Below, piece after piece: positions 1 to 13,210 of a stretch of DNA of 17,624 nucleotides; the stretch's first letter is position 1; each line of letters opens with the position of its first letter. Position numbers and translations under genes: made by a program. The stretch is from Smittium mucronatum (lineage: Eukaryota > Kickxellomycota > Harpellomycetes > Harpellales > Legeriomycetaceae). Where the stretch lies: the NCBI GenBank assembly GCA_001953115.1, contig LSSL01002956.1, positions 1 to 17,624 on the forward strand, written 5' to 3'. The notes under the pieces were generated by a model, which made no database searches, was not told the DNA's origin, and worked only from the letters and a program-made list of their open reading frames with translations.

Positions 1-3000
1 TTATTCTTTATATATTTATATAAATAAATCATCTAAAATTTTACCGGTATACTATAAACTAATTAATCAATAAACATTCGCTTTATATCTTTTCTTATTT
101 ATCAACATTTTTTTCTCTTTGATTATTCTTCAAAAAAAAATTAATAAAAGAAATTTTTTACTACGTATAATATAAGTATATTTTAATTAATATCCTTGTT
201 TTTATATATATAAACTAAAAAATATTTCACATTGACGAAAAAATATCTTTTCAATGAACCAAAAACATTTTAACTATATTAAAAATAATTTTCTGTTGGA
301 TAAATGATTATATATGGCACAAAAAAAAGTATATTTACATAAATTACTAAATCATTTGAGTTTGATTTATCAATAATTCTAAATTATATATATTTTTTAA
401 TAGTAGTGGGCTTAAAACTATTCATTATAGACCAAAATTTCATAATTTTTAATTGATCTGATTGGAGGGATTCAAAAAATATTTAATTAAATTTATGAAA
501 TAAGTAATGATGATCAGAATTTAATATTTTAAGTATTTTGGTTTTTTTTATATATACATAAAATGATTACCACAATAAACGAAAATTAATAATATGACCA
601 AATATGTGCTGTAAGAATTATGATTTGAAAAAATAAGTAGAGCCAATACTTGCAATATATTTTAAATTTGTTTAATTTGATATAGCGGTTTAAAATAGAG
701 TTTTTTTAGCTTTTCAAAAAATTCAGAAAATTAATTATTAAAAGACCTCAAAAAGATTAAATGTGAAGAGGGGGTGATGAAATACAGTAAAAATATCATT
801 ATCTCTCGTCACTTATACCTTTTCAAATACATTTATTTTTGTAATAATTTATAGAAATTAGTTGCTTATTTTGATAATCACAATAAAAAATAAAAACAGA
901 ATATTTTTAGTGAATTATATAAAAATTAATATTAATTATTATAAATAAATAAATGAAAGAAATATTATTATGAAAATTCTGAATATTATTAACAAAAGTG
1001 CTTATCCAAAAATTAAATTTATTACTTTTAAAATTTTCTAAGCAAGTATTTGAACCATCACACTTTAACTCAATACCAGTATCTCATTTAAGTGTTGTTG
1101 TTTTTTATTTATTGAATTTGGTGGCCTATTTTTTTAAATTAAATATGATAAAAATATACAGAATGCTTTGATATTATTATTTATGGATGAGATGATAAAC
1201 CCGCAGCTATTGATAAAATTGTCAATTATAGTAATATAACCTCAAAAATCATGAGCTGATCTGCTTAAAGCAATATAACATTTTTCATTTTACACAATTA
1301 CAGTGTTTTGAATTCATGCTGATCTCATTTCATTATTCCAATTGTGTTGAAAAAAAATTTTAATCAGTCACAAGGTTTAATAACAATACAGTATTAATAA
1401 TCATTTGATACTTATAGTCTAGTAAAATTATTATAAAATCGAATTTCACAATTATAAACACTGTAAAATATAATCCATTTAACCATTTGAGTAAATATTA
1501 ATTATATTATGCTGCTAAAATTATTTTTAAACGGTATTTTAAAATATTTCATTCAAAATAAATATTATTTTTGCGCCATTTTTTCTTTTTTTGACGATTT
1601 ATAATCAAAATTATTTTTACTATCATGCTAAGTTAGTTAGAATCTCACGGATTTTTTTCTTAGAGCTTGGTAATTATTTATTAAAATAAAAATGTAGTAT
1701 TTTATTTTTTTACGGTTATCGCACTGAAAAATAACTCACTAGTATAAATTTAATTTTTCAAAAAAAAAATCTACATCTTCCCGTTTTTTTTATGAATATT
1801 AAATCGATATAATTTGTATTTATTGATTATAACAAATATTTTTTTTATTTATATAGAGTTCAATTAAAATATACGAATTTTTCTTCAAATTCCAAATTCA
1901 TCTTTTACTAAGATTATCCGAGTCAATATTTTTCTGGAAACTATCTCATTATTTTTGGATTTTGTAAATTTATTATCAATATATCATATACGAAATCAAG
2001 GCGATCCTGAAATTTTAATTTAATTTGTGACATAATCTGGAAATTTTGGCAAATTTAGTTTCCTTTCCTCTAATTTTTGATCGCAAAACCCCTTAAGTTC
2101 CGCAAATTGATATTGTAAAGAAAAATATTTTCATTTTTTATTTTATGAAAGTCTATTATTAAAAAACGACTTAATTTACTCAACAAGTTTGAAAGTTAGT
2201 TTATTATTACTAATATAGCTAGTTTTTTTCTTCAATATCCTTTCCACTAAAATTATGGGAATATCTTATTAGTTCATTATAGCTAACACAAAATTATTAA
2301 TCAAAATTATTCATCCATAATCCTTTTAATATTATTTAATTTTTTATTGTATAGATTGATAAAAAAAACTTTATGAGGGTAGCGCGATTTAAATTGTTGT
2401 GGAGGGTGGTTGTAACAAATAATTAAACCCCAAATAAAAAATTAATTTTGAAATTCATAAAAAAATTCATAAAAGAAAACCAAAAAGTCTCAACGAACAT
2501 GTCATTGGTGTTTTTTTTTTAATTTAATAGATAAATAACTATCACTTTATAGGATTTACTAAAACTTAAGAAATAAATATTTAAACTTTTAAGGCAATAA
2601 AAATGTTTAAATTTATTATTTTGCTATATTTTTGTTTAAATAGAAAAATTATTTCAGCGGCTAGATTGAAATTTAATTAATAGATACATATTTTTTTATT
2701 TAACCTTATTTATAAAAAAAATGATGATGTTTAGTTGAATGAATTATAGTATTAAAAAAAATTTAAACTGTTTTCTTAATTAAATAACAATGTATTTATA
2801 AAAAATAAACAGTATAATATACGATGGAAAATAAATAAAAATTACTAGGATAAAAATTTGTATTTTTGAGGTTTTTAAAAAAATTTCTTTATAAAATAAA
2901 AAAATTCCTATTAATAGGATATTAGTAGCCATCGTTATATAATCAATAATATAATTATAAATTTTTAAAATTTAAATTATGATTCATTAATATCTTTACA

Positions 3001-5369
3001 GAAATTTTGCAGAAAGTAGAGATGAAAACTCTTATTATTTTTTTAAAAAAAAGACCTACTGGAAGCTTCAAAAAAAAATTTTAAAATATTATTTTTTAAT
3101 TATAAGACACACTTTTTTATAGCCAAAAGTACTGCTTTATAACAATTAATCGTTTATTTACATATATATTCAGCCGAATAAGATGATTTGAAAGATAATA
3201 TCTTATGCAGTGATAGAAATCGATAAAAAATTTGAAGATTTTTACATATTTTATTCAAAAATTACCAGAAGAAACAAAATATATTGAATTTTCCTAGTTT
3301 TAGAAAAAATTTCCAGGCTTTGCTCATTTATTTTAGATAAAATGAAAAAAAAATCTAATATCGTTCTATTTTAATATTTCAAAGATAGAGATTGATCGAA
3401 AAGTAGAATCTATTATTTTATTTATCTAATATAAAAAATAGAAAAATATTATATTCTTTAAAAAAGAATTAATGCAAAAAATCAGATCATTATACTGCTA
3501 ATTTTTCGATGGGATTTTAATTAATCTTGATATTAACGATAAAAGCCAGTAAAATATACATAATATAGAGGGGGGGGGGTTCGATATATATGTATTTAAT
3601 TTTTTTTATTTAAATACTGTTATTTACATATTCCCTTTAAATGAAAAAATTAATTTTTGTGTAAAATAAATAAGGCAAAATTGGTAAAGTATCATAAAAA
3701 TTGTATATATTTCTCTTTTTATGAAAATCAAATATAAAAATAAACTCTAATAATTTTTTTGAAAAAAAATTCTATAATGTACCTTTTTTATAATAACTAA
3801 AAATTAATTTGTAATAATAACTTTTTTTTTTTTATTTAATTAATTTAAAGTCAAATACTTGGAAAATTGTAATTTGAATAAATAAATAAAAAATGATATT
3901 TTTTTGCATTGGATCAGTTTGAAACTAGCTAAAATATAAATAAAACAAGAGAATATGAAAAAAAAAGTAAAAATCTTAAAACTGGATCAGGAAGATGAAT
4001 GAAATAATTATCAATGTCCTAAAATTCACTAAAATTTTATTTCTCCATCTGTAAAACTCAAATAAAACCCCTATATAATATTTTTTCCTTCATATTTCAA
4101 AGTATTACCAACACTCCGCTAGAACTTTGATATTTTGCTTTAGGTATTTTTATTTGGTTCAATTTAAAAGTTTTATTTTACTTGTGACCTATAAAAACAA
4201 TTTTTTCGACTTTTTTGTAATAATTTTCATTCATATTTTATAAAAATTCGACATCTGCTAATTTTTAAAGGAATTTGTACTTTTTATAAAGTTCATCTCT
4301 TCTTTTCTAATGATAATTATAAAAAATACTATTTTTCTTGTAGCGACAAAATAAAGTATTATAATTGAAAGTTTAGAGAAAATTTAGAATAGAAGGAGAA
4401 AAAATACATGTATATGAAATATAATAATAAATTTGGCAAATAATCAAAACCCAAAAAGAGAAGATATGATCTCCTATAAAAACTCACAACAGTATTAAAA
4501 CCATTTGTAATAAAACTGTGCTAATCATCTCTTTGATTATAAATACGGTTCTTTGATTAGATACTTTATTTTTTGTAGTTTCTTTCTAATCCCCTCTACG
4601 ACACAATTTTTTTATTATCATAAGCTTAATCAATTTTAAACATATGTAATCTGCTACACGAATACTAAATTTTAGTTTTTTTAGATAGATAACCCAATCT
4701 AGAATTAAGATTGGGATAAATCTTTCTGTTTATGGAGTAAAAATTGATCATAAAAATATTAATATATAATTAAAATTCATAAATAATTCGCTAATTTGGA
4801 TTTGGGGAAGTGGAATAATCACAACTATTTATGCTTTAAAATGATTAGATCTGAGATAAATACTAGAAGGAAGAATAGAATGGTACTCAATTAAATATTG
4901 TTCAGTATATTTTCAAACAGTCCACTATGTTTTTATAACATTGATACATCGTTTGGCAGCTCGTTTTTCGGAAAGCAGTAAAAAAAAAAATTAATGTGTT
5001 TATAAATTTAATTAATCCTGATGAAAGCAAGCCCAACATAAAATCTTTATCTTTTCAGCGATTTTTTTCCTGATTTCATAATTAGGCAATAAAATTATAT
5101 CTCGTTTGCCATCTAGATCATTTGAAGTAATGCAGTGTTAAATTTATCTATTAGTAAATTTGAATCTAATTTTACTTAGTTACTCGGCTGTTAGAAATAC
5201 AGGGGAATTTTTTAGTGCTTAATATTTATACTTTTTATGCATGTCAGATTTTATTAGTTACTGGTTATTATTCATAGTTTTCCTTATATTATCTGCTAAT
5301 AAAACAACGCGATAAAAAAACCTGTTAACAAAATGTGATTTTTATTCATTATGATTAAATTTGAAAATT

Positions 5370-5387
5370 AAAAAAAAAAAAAAAAAA
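5370..5387. repeat. A18 homopolymer
   Basis: Eighteen consecutive A residues. A similar A18 run is at 12050-12067 and an A15 run at 13990-14004. Nothing upstream of any of them identifies a retroelement tail, so they are listed as simple repeats. Confidence 0.9.
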
Positions 5388-5608
5388 CCATTATAAACCT
5401 TTAAAACTATAATATATATAAATTTATCAGATGAAAATTAAGATATTGAGTTTTTTATATAAAATTTTCCGAATAATAGCTTTTTATATTATAAATAAAT
5501 AAAATATATGCTATTTGAATAGAAACCTTAAAAATAAATAAAAAATCCCATCCCCATGAACCAAATCCCAGTATGTATGGAGCAACTAGAATGACAGGTG
5601 AAAGTAAT

Positions 5609-5671
5609 GAAATTTATTATTTATTTATTTTTTCCATTTATTTATTTTTTATTTTTGTTTTTGTTTTTTCC
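5609..5671. repeat. T-rich low-complexity block
   Basis: ATTTATTTATTTTTT occurs twice (5619-5633 and 5636-5650), followed by TTTTTG-type repeats and a C-C-A-G end. The polypyrimidine run before CCAG looks like a splice acceptor, but no exon follows. Confidence 0.75.
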
Positions 5672-8600
5672 AGCATTTAGATATTATAAATAAAGTCATT
5701 ATAAAAAAAAATATGCATTCTAAACTTTTTTAGGGTTTATTGTTGCAATAATATTAAAAGTTATTTTAGGGGGGAAAAGAAGATATAGAAAAATAAAAAG
5801 AATACGGTTTATGAAAAATTATGAACAATAATAATAAATTTAATTTCGTTATTGGGTTAATTGAAAAAAAAAGTCAAGTATTAATAAATAATTTCAAAAA
5901 TAGACAAGTTTTAATTTAATCTGCTTCATTGGCGAATTGAAATCATTTTTTTTGTGATAAAATTTATGGAAAATATTTAAAAATTAATAGTAGATTTAAT
6001 CGGAGTTTCAGATAACAAATTATCAACAGATTTTATTTCCCTGAATCATAATAATAAATGTGAATCTATATGGGCGGAGAATTAATGGCTGATATGTATA
6101 AGGTGAAATATTTCACTATTAGGTACAAAAATTTCATTAAAATTGCGATATTGTAAAAAGGAGTGTTTTTAAATCTATTGAATTCATAAATTGGTTCCTA
6201 AATATAAAAATAGAATATATGAAAACATTAGAAATGATGAGATTAAAAAATGGGATCTATAAAGTGAAATTGGCATTTTTATAAACTTTAGAAGAAGAAA
6301 AAAACATGTAGTATTTATTCATCGATACAGCTTCTACTAATACAATGAGTATTGGTTGAAAAATAAAAACTTAATTTATAGTTTTTCAGAATATTTTATG
6401 GGAAGGGGTTTTATATTCGATATTTTGTATTTAGATATTTAAAATATATAAAACCCGCAAAATAGTAAAAAATTATGGGAAAAAAATAGGGGTTTAAATG
6501 TATTGATAATATAATTGTGGAAATTATTTTTTTCTATAAATGAATTTGTATTTTCTTAACCCAACTGAAATTAATATTCAGATTTTGTCTTTAAAGTAAT
6601 TGAAAAAATGACTTTTTATTATTTATTAAAACGAATAAAATACCATGAAAATATTATCATTAGTGTTTTTTTATTAGTCTCAATTATTTGAGCTAGTAAA
6701 ATAGGCTATACTTTCTAGTAATACTGTATTAAAATGATTATTAGTTTATTTCGAATGATATTTAGATAAATTAAAGGGCTCTTAATAGTATTTTATGTTT
6801 AGGGATTATTTATATGATAATTATTTTCCAATAAATTCTATAAACCTTTATTCCATAAGTTAAAAACTTTATCTTCTAATATTTAAAGATGATGTTATTT
6901 TTTTAACAGTTTTTTCGTATGGATAATCTTAGAATATTTCAAGGCTATAAAATTTCGAGTATTAAAAAAAACTTCGAGCAATAGTTATTTTTTTACGAAA
7001 ATTTAATTTATTGAAATCTGTATATTTTTGAAATTATCTCTTAATTATTTTATAAAAATAAATCTATATTAAGGCTATTAAAAACTTCAGAAATATCTAA
7101 GAATTTTCCTCATCAATATATAATTCAAAGTAAAAAAAATTCACATAAAAAAATTAACTAAAAACTCTAAATATATATCTATATTAATTTATGGATCCCA
7201 AAATTTATCTATTTTAACTCTTTAATTATAGATTTATTTGCTAAATATTTTAATATTATTCAATGACGGATAAAATATCTTTTAATTTCTAACTATTTTT
7301 GTGTTTAATAGTGTTTTTTTCTTACAGTTATATGTGCATATGCTGTACAGTGAGTAATTTTTTAAAAAAAATTGATTATCCAATTATTATTTTCTAATAA
7401 AAACTTCACCTAAATCTGATTGGCGAATTATATATTGATTGGGTTTATAATGCTAATTATTTATGTATTTCCTCCCAATATTCTATTGATATAATTGGCT
7501 AAGTGTGAAAATAATAATTATCCTGTCCAATATGTGTTGTATTATTTCAAGAAGTATCTTTTTTTTACTGTTTAAACCATTGGATACTTTTGAATTTATT
7601 TTTATCTAGACCATTAAGAATAAAAAAGTATAGTGGCTTCAATTAAGTTTCAGCATTTTTCCAATAGAAAATTTCTTTTTGAAATATTAAGATTGAACTG
7701 AACAATAACTTTGTATATTATTTTAATATTGAATTTAAAATTTAGTAAAGTATTAAAAATTTATAGGAAATTACCCACTATCAAATATAATCTCCCATAT
7801 GTACGAAAAAAAAGTGCAATGGCTAAAAATACCGCCATTTCTTTTTTTTTTATCACGGAAATTTATTTTCTAATGCAATTTCTATCCCCTATTCCCCCAC
7901 CGTTTGTATAGTTTATATTAATTTAACAAATGAAATGTGATTTTTTTTGTACTAATAAAGCATTTTTAAATTTTAATCTTGGAATTTCAATTAATCAGCC
8001 AAAGAGAGCAAAAAATTTCAGTATTTTATCAGGAAATTTAAAATGATTCTTATATCCAAATCTTTCTTGAATTGATTAAATTACGGTTTGTAGTTTTCAA
8101 AATTGCGTGAAATTATGAAATATGTTATAAATTAAGATAGAATTTGAATTTAATAATGAATTTTTTAGAGTATTTTAAACATCTTACATTTTTTTACTGA
8201 TTAAATCGCAAAATAATGATGATTTAAAAATAAATAAGCCAATAAACAAAATTTTAAGTCAATAAATTTTCCAAATATTTACGATAAGAATTTTCTTTTT
8301 GTCATAAATTTAAAAGTTCCAATAAACTTATAAAGTATCTTAGTTGAGTATTTTCAAATTAAAAAGATATTAAGAGGCTACTAATTAAATTTCAACTAAA
8401 TTATAACGGGGTTTTCATTTTTTACTAAACATCCTTCTTATGTAAAAGATTCTCAAAATATGTAAAAATGAGTTTATTTGTCTCTTATTTTAGCTATAAA
8501 TCTTCTATTTATAATTTTTGCCTAATAAAAAAAAATAATTGGTGAAATTAGAATTTCTCCGTTTTCAAAAAATATGAATTTGAATGACCTTTTAATTCCA

Positions 8601-9660
8601 AATTAATACTTAAGTAACATGAATAGTATAGTGTTCGATTTTTGGAAGAATATATATACAAAGGAGAATGAACATCAAAACGTGGACATGGTTACAATGA
8701 TAAAAAATATATTCCATTTATTACAATTTCCATCATTTTAGGAAAATATATTATTTTTTTAACCGACGTCCAAGATGATTTTATATTAATTTGATAATAA
8801 AATTATATCTTTTTTTCATTTATAAATAGTTTAATAATTATACATTCAAAATATAATGATAACATAGTACAAAAACATTAATAGAGGAAGGGCTTCTAAA
8901 GGAAAATGCGATGAATTAGTAATTAACAGGCAATATTATGGCGCTAATTTTGCTCAAAAAGATACCTTCACTTCCTTAAGCTCTTATGATTTGGATTTTA
9001 TTTTATTATTAGAATAAATGGTTAGTATCTACAAATATGACTTTTCCCTATTATCAGAGCACACGCAGACCAAGTTATTAATTTTAAAATTTCAGAAAAA
9101 ACTGAAAGAAATATCCATTATTTTAACAAAACAATCTTTTATTTTTCAAATAAATGCTATCTGATTTATTAAACTATTTTTTCTGATATAGTTTTATGAT
9201 TTGATAATCGATGAAAGTTAAATTACAAGATTTTAGAAAGAAAATTTTATATCTCATAAACTCAAGCTATAAATTATTTTTATTTATCCGACTGGGGCCT
9301 TATGTGTGCTAACACGACTTTACTAATTTATTTGACGGATCCTTTATAAATAAAAGAATTTGATTTATTTTTTTAAAAATATTAGAGCATAACCCATAAA
9401 CAATAATGCAAAAATAAAGGTCATTCATTTTATTTTAAGAAGTTGTACTATTTCAAAAATTTGTTTATATATAACATAATACCTATTTATTTTATTTTAT
9501 TAAATTTAATATGAACGTATTTATGTATTTTTTTCATTTATAAAACCATAAAAAAAAAAAAATAACAAAATTTATTCTGAGATGAAAAGGCCCTCACGGT
9601 ATTTTATGTTTTTTTTAATTAATATAAATAGCTTAAAATATACTTTTTAAGATTGGAAAA

Positions 9661-9716
9661 AATAAAATTAAATAAAATTAAAAGCCCATATTTTTAATAA
9701 ATAATAAATAATAAAT
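9661..9716. repeat. Short AT tandem repeats (10-bp x2 and 7-bp x3)
   Basis: AATAAAATTA occurs twice in tandem at 9661-9680, and AATAAAT three times in tandem at 9696-9716, with AAGCCCATATTTTT between them. Confidence 0.8.
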
Positions 9717-10697
9717 AAAAAATGCGTTTAACGTTTTATTTATATACTTTTAAATATATAAGCGTTGAAAAAATATCGTATTTAGCATTTATAACTTAAT
9801 ATTGTTATGATTTTATGTTTATTTGTAATAATATTTGCTATTCCTTGAAAAAATTTAATGGAATTTCACTTTCTGGATTTTTTTAAATAAAATTAAGTAT
9901 TCTAGATAATCTTTATCTATTTGGGAATTTTTAAGTTAAAAAAAAAGAAAGTAAAAAATATCTGTTATGATAAACTTCAATACAATTAGACCTAACCGGG
10001 CTCAAAACTAATTGTTAAATAAAATAAAGTTATTGAACGACTTTTAGAAACTTTAGGAAAATAATCATTTTGTGTAATATTATTTGGAGGATATGTATAA
10101 AAATAGCGTAAGCCTCAATTAAAACGGATTTTCAACAAATTATCGTGATATTAGTAGATTTTTTCTTAGCCAAACAAAGTAGATGTTTAATATCGAAGAG
10201 TATAAGCTCAAATATAATATCCAATATTTTCAAGCTAACTTTCGATGCTTAATTTTTGTGATAATTAAAAGAATTTGATTTATTTGCTTAAAATATTTGA
10301 TAATTTTATCATCCAATAAAGAATAAGACCGATTTTTACCGAATTTTCTTTTTATTCATAATATTTTTATCGGATTTTTTCTTAATAGTATTTAATATTT
10401 TTCTATTATTGACAAAAAATTTTAACGAGTCCTGTTTGTATATATGATTTATTAGACATGTTTACTCGTCTCTGAATATAATTTTGTAAAATTAACGATA
10501 AAAAATATAATCGAATCCAATGAGATATTTTCTGCTCTTTAATGATCCCATTTTTTATTCTATCATTAATTTAAAAATTATTGGAAATTATACAAAACAG
10601 ACAATGGATATTCTATATATGCTTTCATATCTAAATAAAATATCCCGTAATCAGATTTATTAAAAATGAATAAATATTTTATTGATTTATCATCCAG

Positions 10698-10779
10698 CCC
10701 CTCCCCCACCCCCCCCCTACCCACTAAAATAAATATAGCCGGCTTAAAAATCCCATGAGGTGAGGTAGGGGGTGGTGGT
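10698..10779. repeat. C-rich/G-rich inverted pair with quadruplex potential
   Basis: The left arm (10698-10722) is CCCC-T-CCCCC-A-C9-TA-CCC, which on the minus strand meets the G3+N1-7 quadruplex pattern. About 40 bases on, the plus strand has GGTGAGGTAGGGGGTGGTGG (10759-10778). The arms are roughly complementary (CCACCCCC...CTACC against GGTAGGGGGTGG), so a hairpin or cruciform is also possible. Confidence 0.6.
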
Positions 10780-11026
10780 TAGTTTTAAAATATATGAATT
10801 ATAAGATAAAGTAAAAAAACTATTTTGAACAATCTGTTAGCTATTTAATGATTAAAATATCTCTAAATTCGTTATAAGATTTTGGAAGAGTAGAAAGCGC
10901 GCTTAAAAGATATCGAATCAAGTGGGTTTTCTGGAATAAAACTACTGATTTTTTTTTAAAAAAGTAGTCTGATATTTTATAAAATTTGAATATATTGGAA
11001 AAGAAGGTAAAATTTTAACTGATTGT

Positions 11027-11091
11027 TATTTTTATACCAAAAGAATAATAAATTTTTATATTTTTATAACCAAAAGAATAATAATTTTTTA
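11027..11091 (+). repeat. Imperfect 32/33-bp tandem duplication
   Basis: Two adjacent copies share a TATTTTTATA(A)CCAAAAG core followed by AATAATAA and a T run. Copy 1 is 11027-11058 and copy 2 is 11059-11091. They differ by a one-base insertion of A before CC and by the length of the A and T runs. Looks like a recent local slippage or unequal-crossing duplication. Confidence 0.85.
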
Positions 11092-11424
11092 TATTTTTTT
11101 TCAGAATTTTTTTGTTTATGGTCTCCTATTTTCCGCCGAATATTATGTGAATTTGGAATTTAATTTTTATTTTAGAGAAAACGTGTTTAATGGGTAGATT
11201 GGATTTTAAAAAGTATAAATTTTTTCCGGTTAAACGATGATCTAAAAGATTAGTTACCTTTGTGGTGGTCCATTTGTAATTTTCAATAAAGTATCAGTGT
11301 GATATATATTCATAACATAAATCAATTTTTCTTTTAAAAAAAATAGTTTGAGATTTCTGTTTATGGCGGGATCATTAAAAAATAGGCCAAAAAATATCAA
11401 AATAAAAAAAAATGACACGTTTTT

Positions 11425-11461
11425 ATAATATATATAATATATATAATATATATATATATAT
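11425..11461. repeat. AT microsatellite (ATAATATAT)3(AT)5
   Basis: Three exact 9-bp units ATAATATAT followed by five AT dinucleotides. Pure A/T simple repeat, also capable of hairpin formation. Confidence 0.9.
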
Positions 11462-12049
11462 CCCAACTAGAGTGAACAGCTCTTTTCAAACTAGTTACTG
11501 CGCAGTAGCATAAAATTACTTTATAACAAATGAAATAATCCCTCATCCCCATTTTATCTGGAATTTCTTTAACCATGCATGTGACTTTGTGTACATGAAT
11601 TAAAGAATGAAATTTTCCGTCCACGATAAAAAAAAATACAGTATGCTGATATGACTGAGCTTCTAAATAGAACTAAACCGTAAAATTATGGATGAAAATG
11701 CGATTTTAAACGAATATACAATATAAAATACTTGATCTTGTCTCAAATTGATGCTAGAGCCAGTATCAGACTGACTAACGAATTCTGAACGTGTGTCAGG
11801 TCTGAATTCACATATTGCAAATAAAAAAGTATCTGGTGATGGTGTTATGAGGGTGGACGTGATTGCAATTTCTGATTTTTAAATATACCAATGTTTTTTT
11901 TTATTTTTCATAAATTTCTACTAAAGTTAGTTCAATTTAGATTGGAAGATCAGTATAATGTAATTTTTTAAAAAAATGTGAAATACTTTGCTCCTTTTAC
12001 CACAAAAAGATATATTGGTTTTAGGAGATATTTTAACTAGTTTTCTACG

Positions 12050-12067
12050 AAAAAAAAAAAAAAAAAA
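12050..12067. repeat. A18 homopolymer
   Basis: Eighteen consecutive A residues following TTCTACG. No target-site duplication or retroelement sequence was recognised beside it. Confidence 0.9.
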
Positions 12068-13210
12068 GCAAGGACTTTGTATCCCAAAATATATCCTAAA
12101 AGAAAAAAATAGAGAATTTGTGGTTATACATCCTATATTTTAATAAATTTAGATTAGTAAATATCGGTATAAAAAAGTGTACAGCATTCATACAGATAAC
12201 CGAGTTTGGGGCTAATTGGGAATTTTTTTTTTTTTGGGAGGAAAATCGGCTAGTATGACATTTGTACACAATATGTGGATATTGATTGCAAACTTGTTTG
12301 ACTTTTCTTTCTCCCGCCAACACAACAATCGTTTATATATATGGGGATACTCTTGCTATAGTGTTAATAAATAAAGGAAATTTAATTGAACCAGATGAGG
12401 CTATTTGCAAAATAATTTACAACTCTTTCTTGTTTTATAATTGTAAAAAATATCGAGTTTTTTTTAAAAAGATGATTTTGAAAATAAAGATTCTCTGTCA
12501 AAAGTTGTAGAAAATGAAAGAATTACAATTCTGTGATTTAATAACAAATACTTTGGCACCATGTAATCAGTTGAACATACTTGAATGTTTTTCTAAAAGT
12601 AAAGAGAGAGATAGAGAGGGGGGAGGTTGATACATTGAAATATATTCCATGCATCCGACTTTAATCAGAACGCTGCAGGATAAATATCTTTGAATAAATA
12701 CTCTTACAAAAAAATAATGATGATATTTTAATAAAAACTTAAACCAAGATAGTTGTTAAAATAGTTGCTCGTCTATAGCGATTTTCCATCTTAACCCAAA
12801 CATATTAATCTGCTTTGTGATTTCAAAAAAACATTTTGAAACCCTTTTGTAAAATAAATTTCATGGTTTGGGACGAGAAAAATAAAAAGGTTATACATAC
12901 ATTTAACAAATAACTATATCCAAAAGATATCCAAAAAAAAACATCCCATTTTCCCCATCTCCACTCCCACCCCCTCCCTCTAACGATTTAAAGAAATAGA
13001 GAAAATCATCAAGGTATAAACGTATTCCTGTCGCAAATAAACTCAACGACCATATATGTATTAAGTTTCAGACCAACTCCATCTACTTTTCTTTTTTTAA
13101 TAAAAACACACTACCTTCAATCCATTATATTCAAACCGCGTTTTTAATACGACTTTTTGAAAAATTAAACCTTTTAAAAGCGGCGAGATTTTAAAATACA
13201 CGAATACCGC

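Larger units (their letters stand above)
1..7700. other. AT-rich gene-free region
   Basis: I see no gene, tRNA, rRNA or CRISPR array here. Stops are dense in all six frames. The DNA is dominated by A and T runs, with a G10 run at 3570-3579, an A18 run at 5370-5387 and a T-rich block at 5609-5671. A 28-codon ATG frame at 6070-6156 stands out slightly by its start (MGGELMADMYKVKY) but is too short to call. Confidence 0.8.
7701..11240. other. AT-rich gene-free region, continued
   Basis: Same character as the preceding stretch. An ATG-less open fragment at 8868-9017 may be decayed coding DNA. Simple repeats occur at 9661-9680 (AATAAAATTA twice) and 9696-9716 (AATAAAT three times). A C-rich/G-rich pair is at 10698-10779 and a 32/33-bp duplication at 11027-11091. 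No gene is supported. Confidence 0.75.
11241..13210. other. Transitional gene-free region with possible coding remnants
   Basis: Composition is a little less AT-rich than to the left, especially 11460-11870 and 12180-12420. Short open fragments occur (11775-11882 plus; 12286-12510 plus, opening with TTG; 11397-11624 minus), but none has an ATG start together with a recognisable domain or coding-like composition over its length. An A18 run is at 12050-12067, a G6 run at 12618-12623 and a C-rich patch at 12945-12980. I see no intact gene. Confidence 0.65.

Noticed and set aside
7711..7911. 66-codon plus-strand open frame in the AT desert
   Set aside because: Lys/Ile/Phe/Tyr-dominated composition expected of AT-rich noncoding DNA; no domain.
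11496..11507. Perfect 12-bp palindrome TACTGCGCAGTA
   Set aside because: Several palindromes of this length are expected by chance in 17 kb, and nothing nearby suggests an operator or insertion site.
11254..11624. Two overlapping minus-strand open frames running across the AT microsatellite
   Set aside because: They owe much of their length to the TA repeat (YIYYIYY-type translation) and show no recognisable domain.
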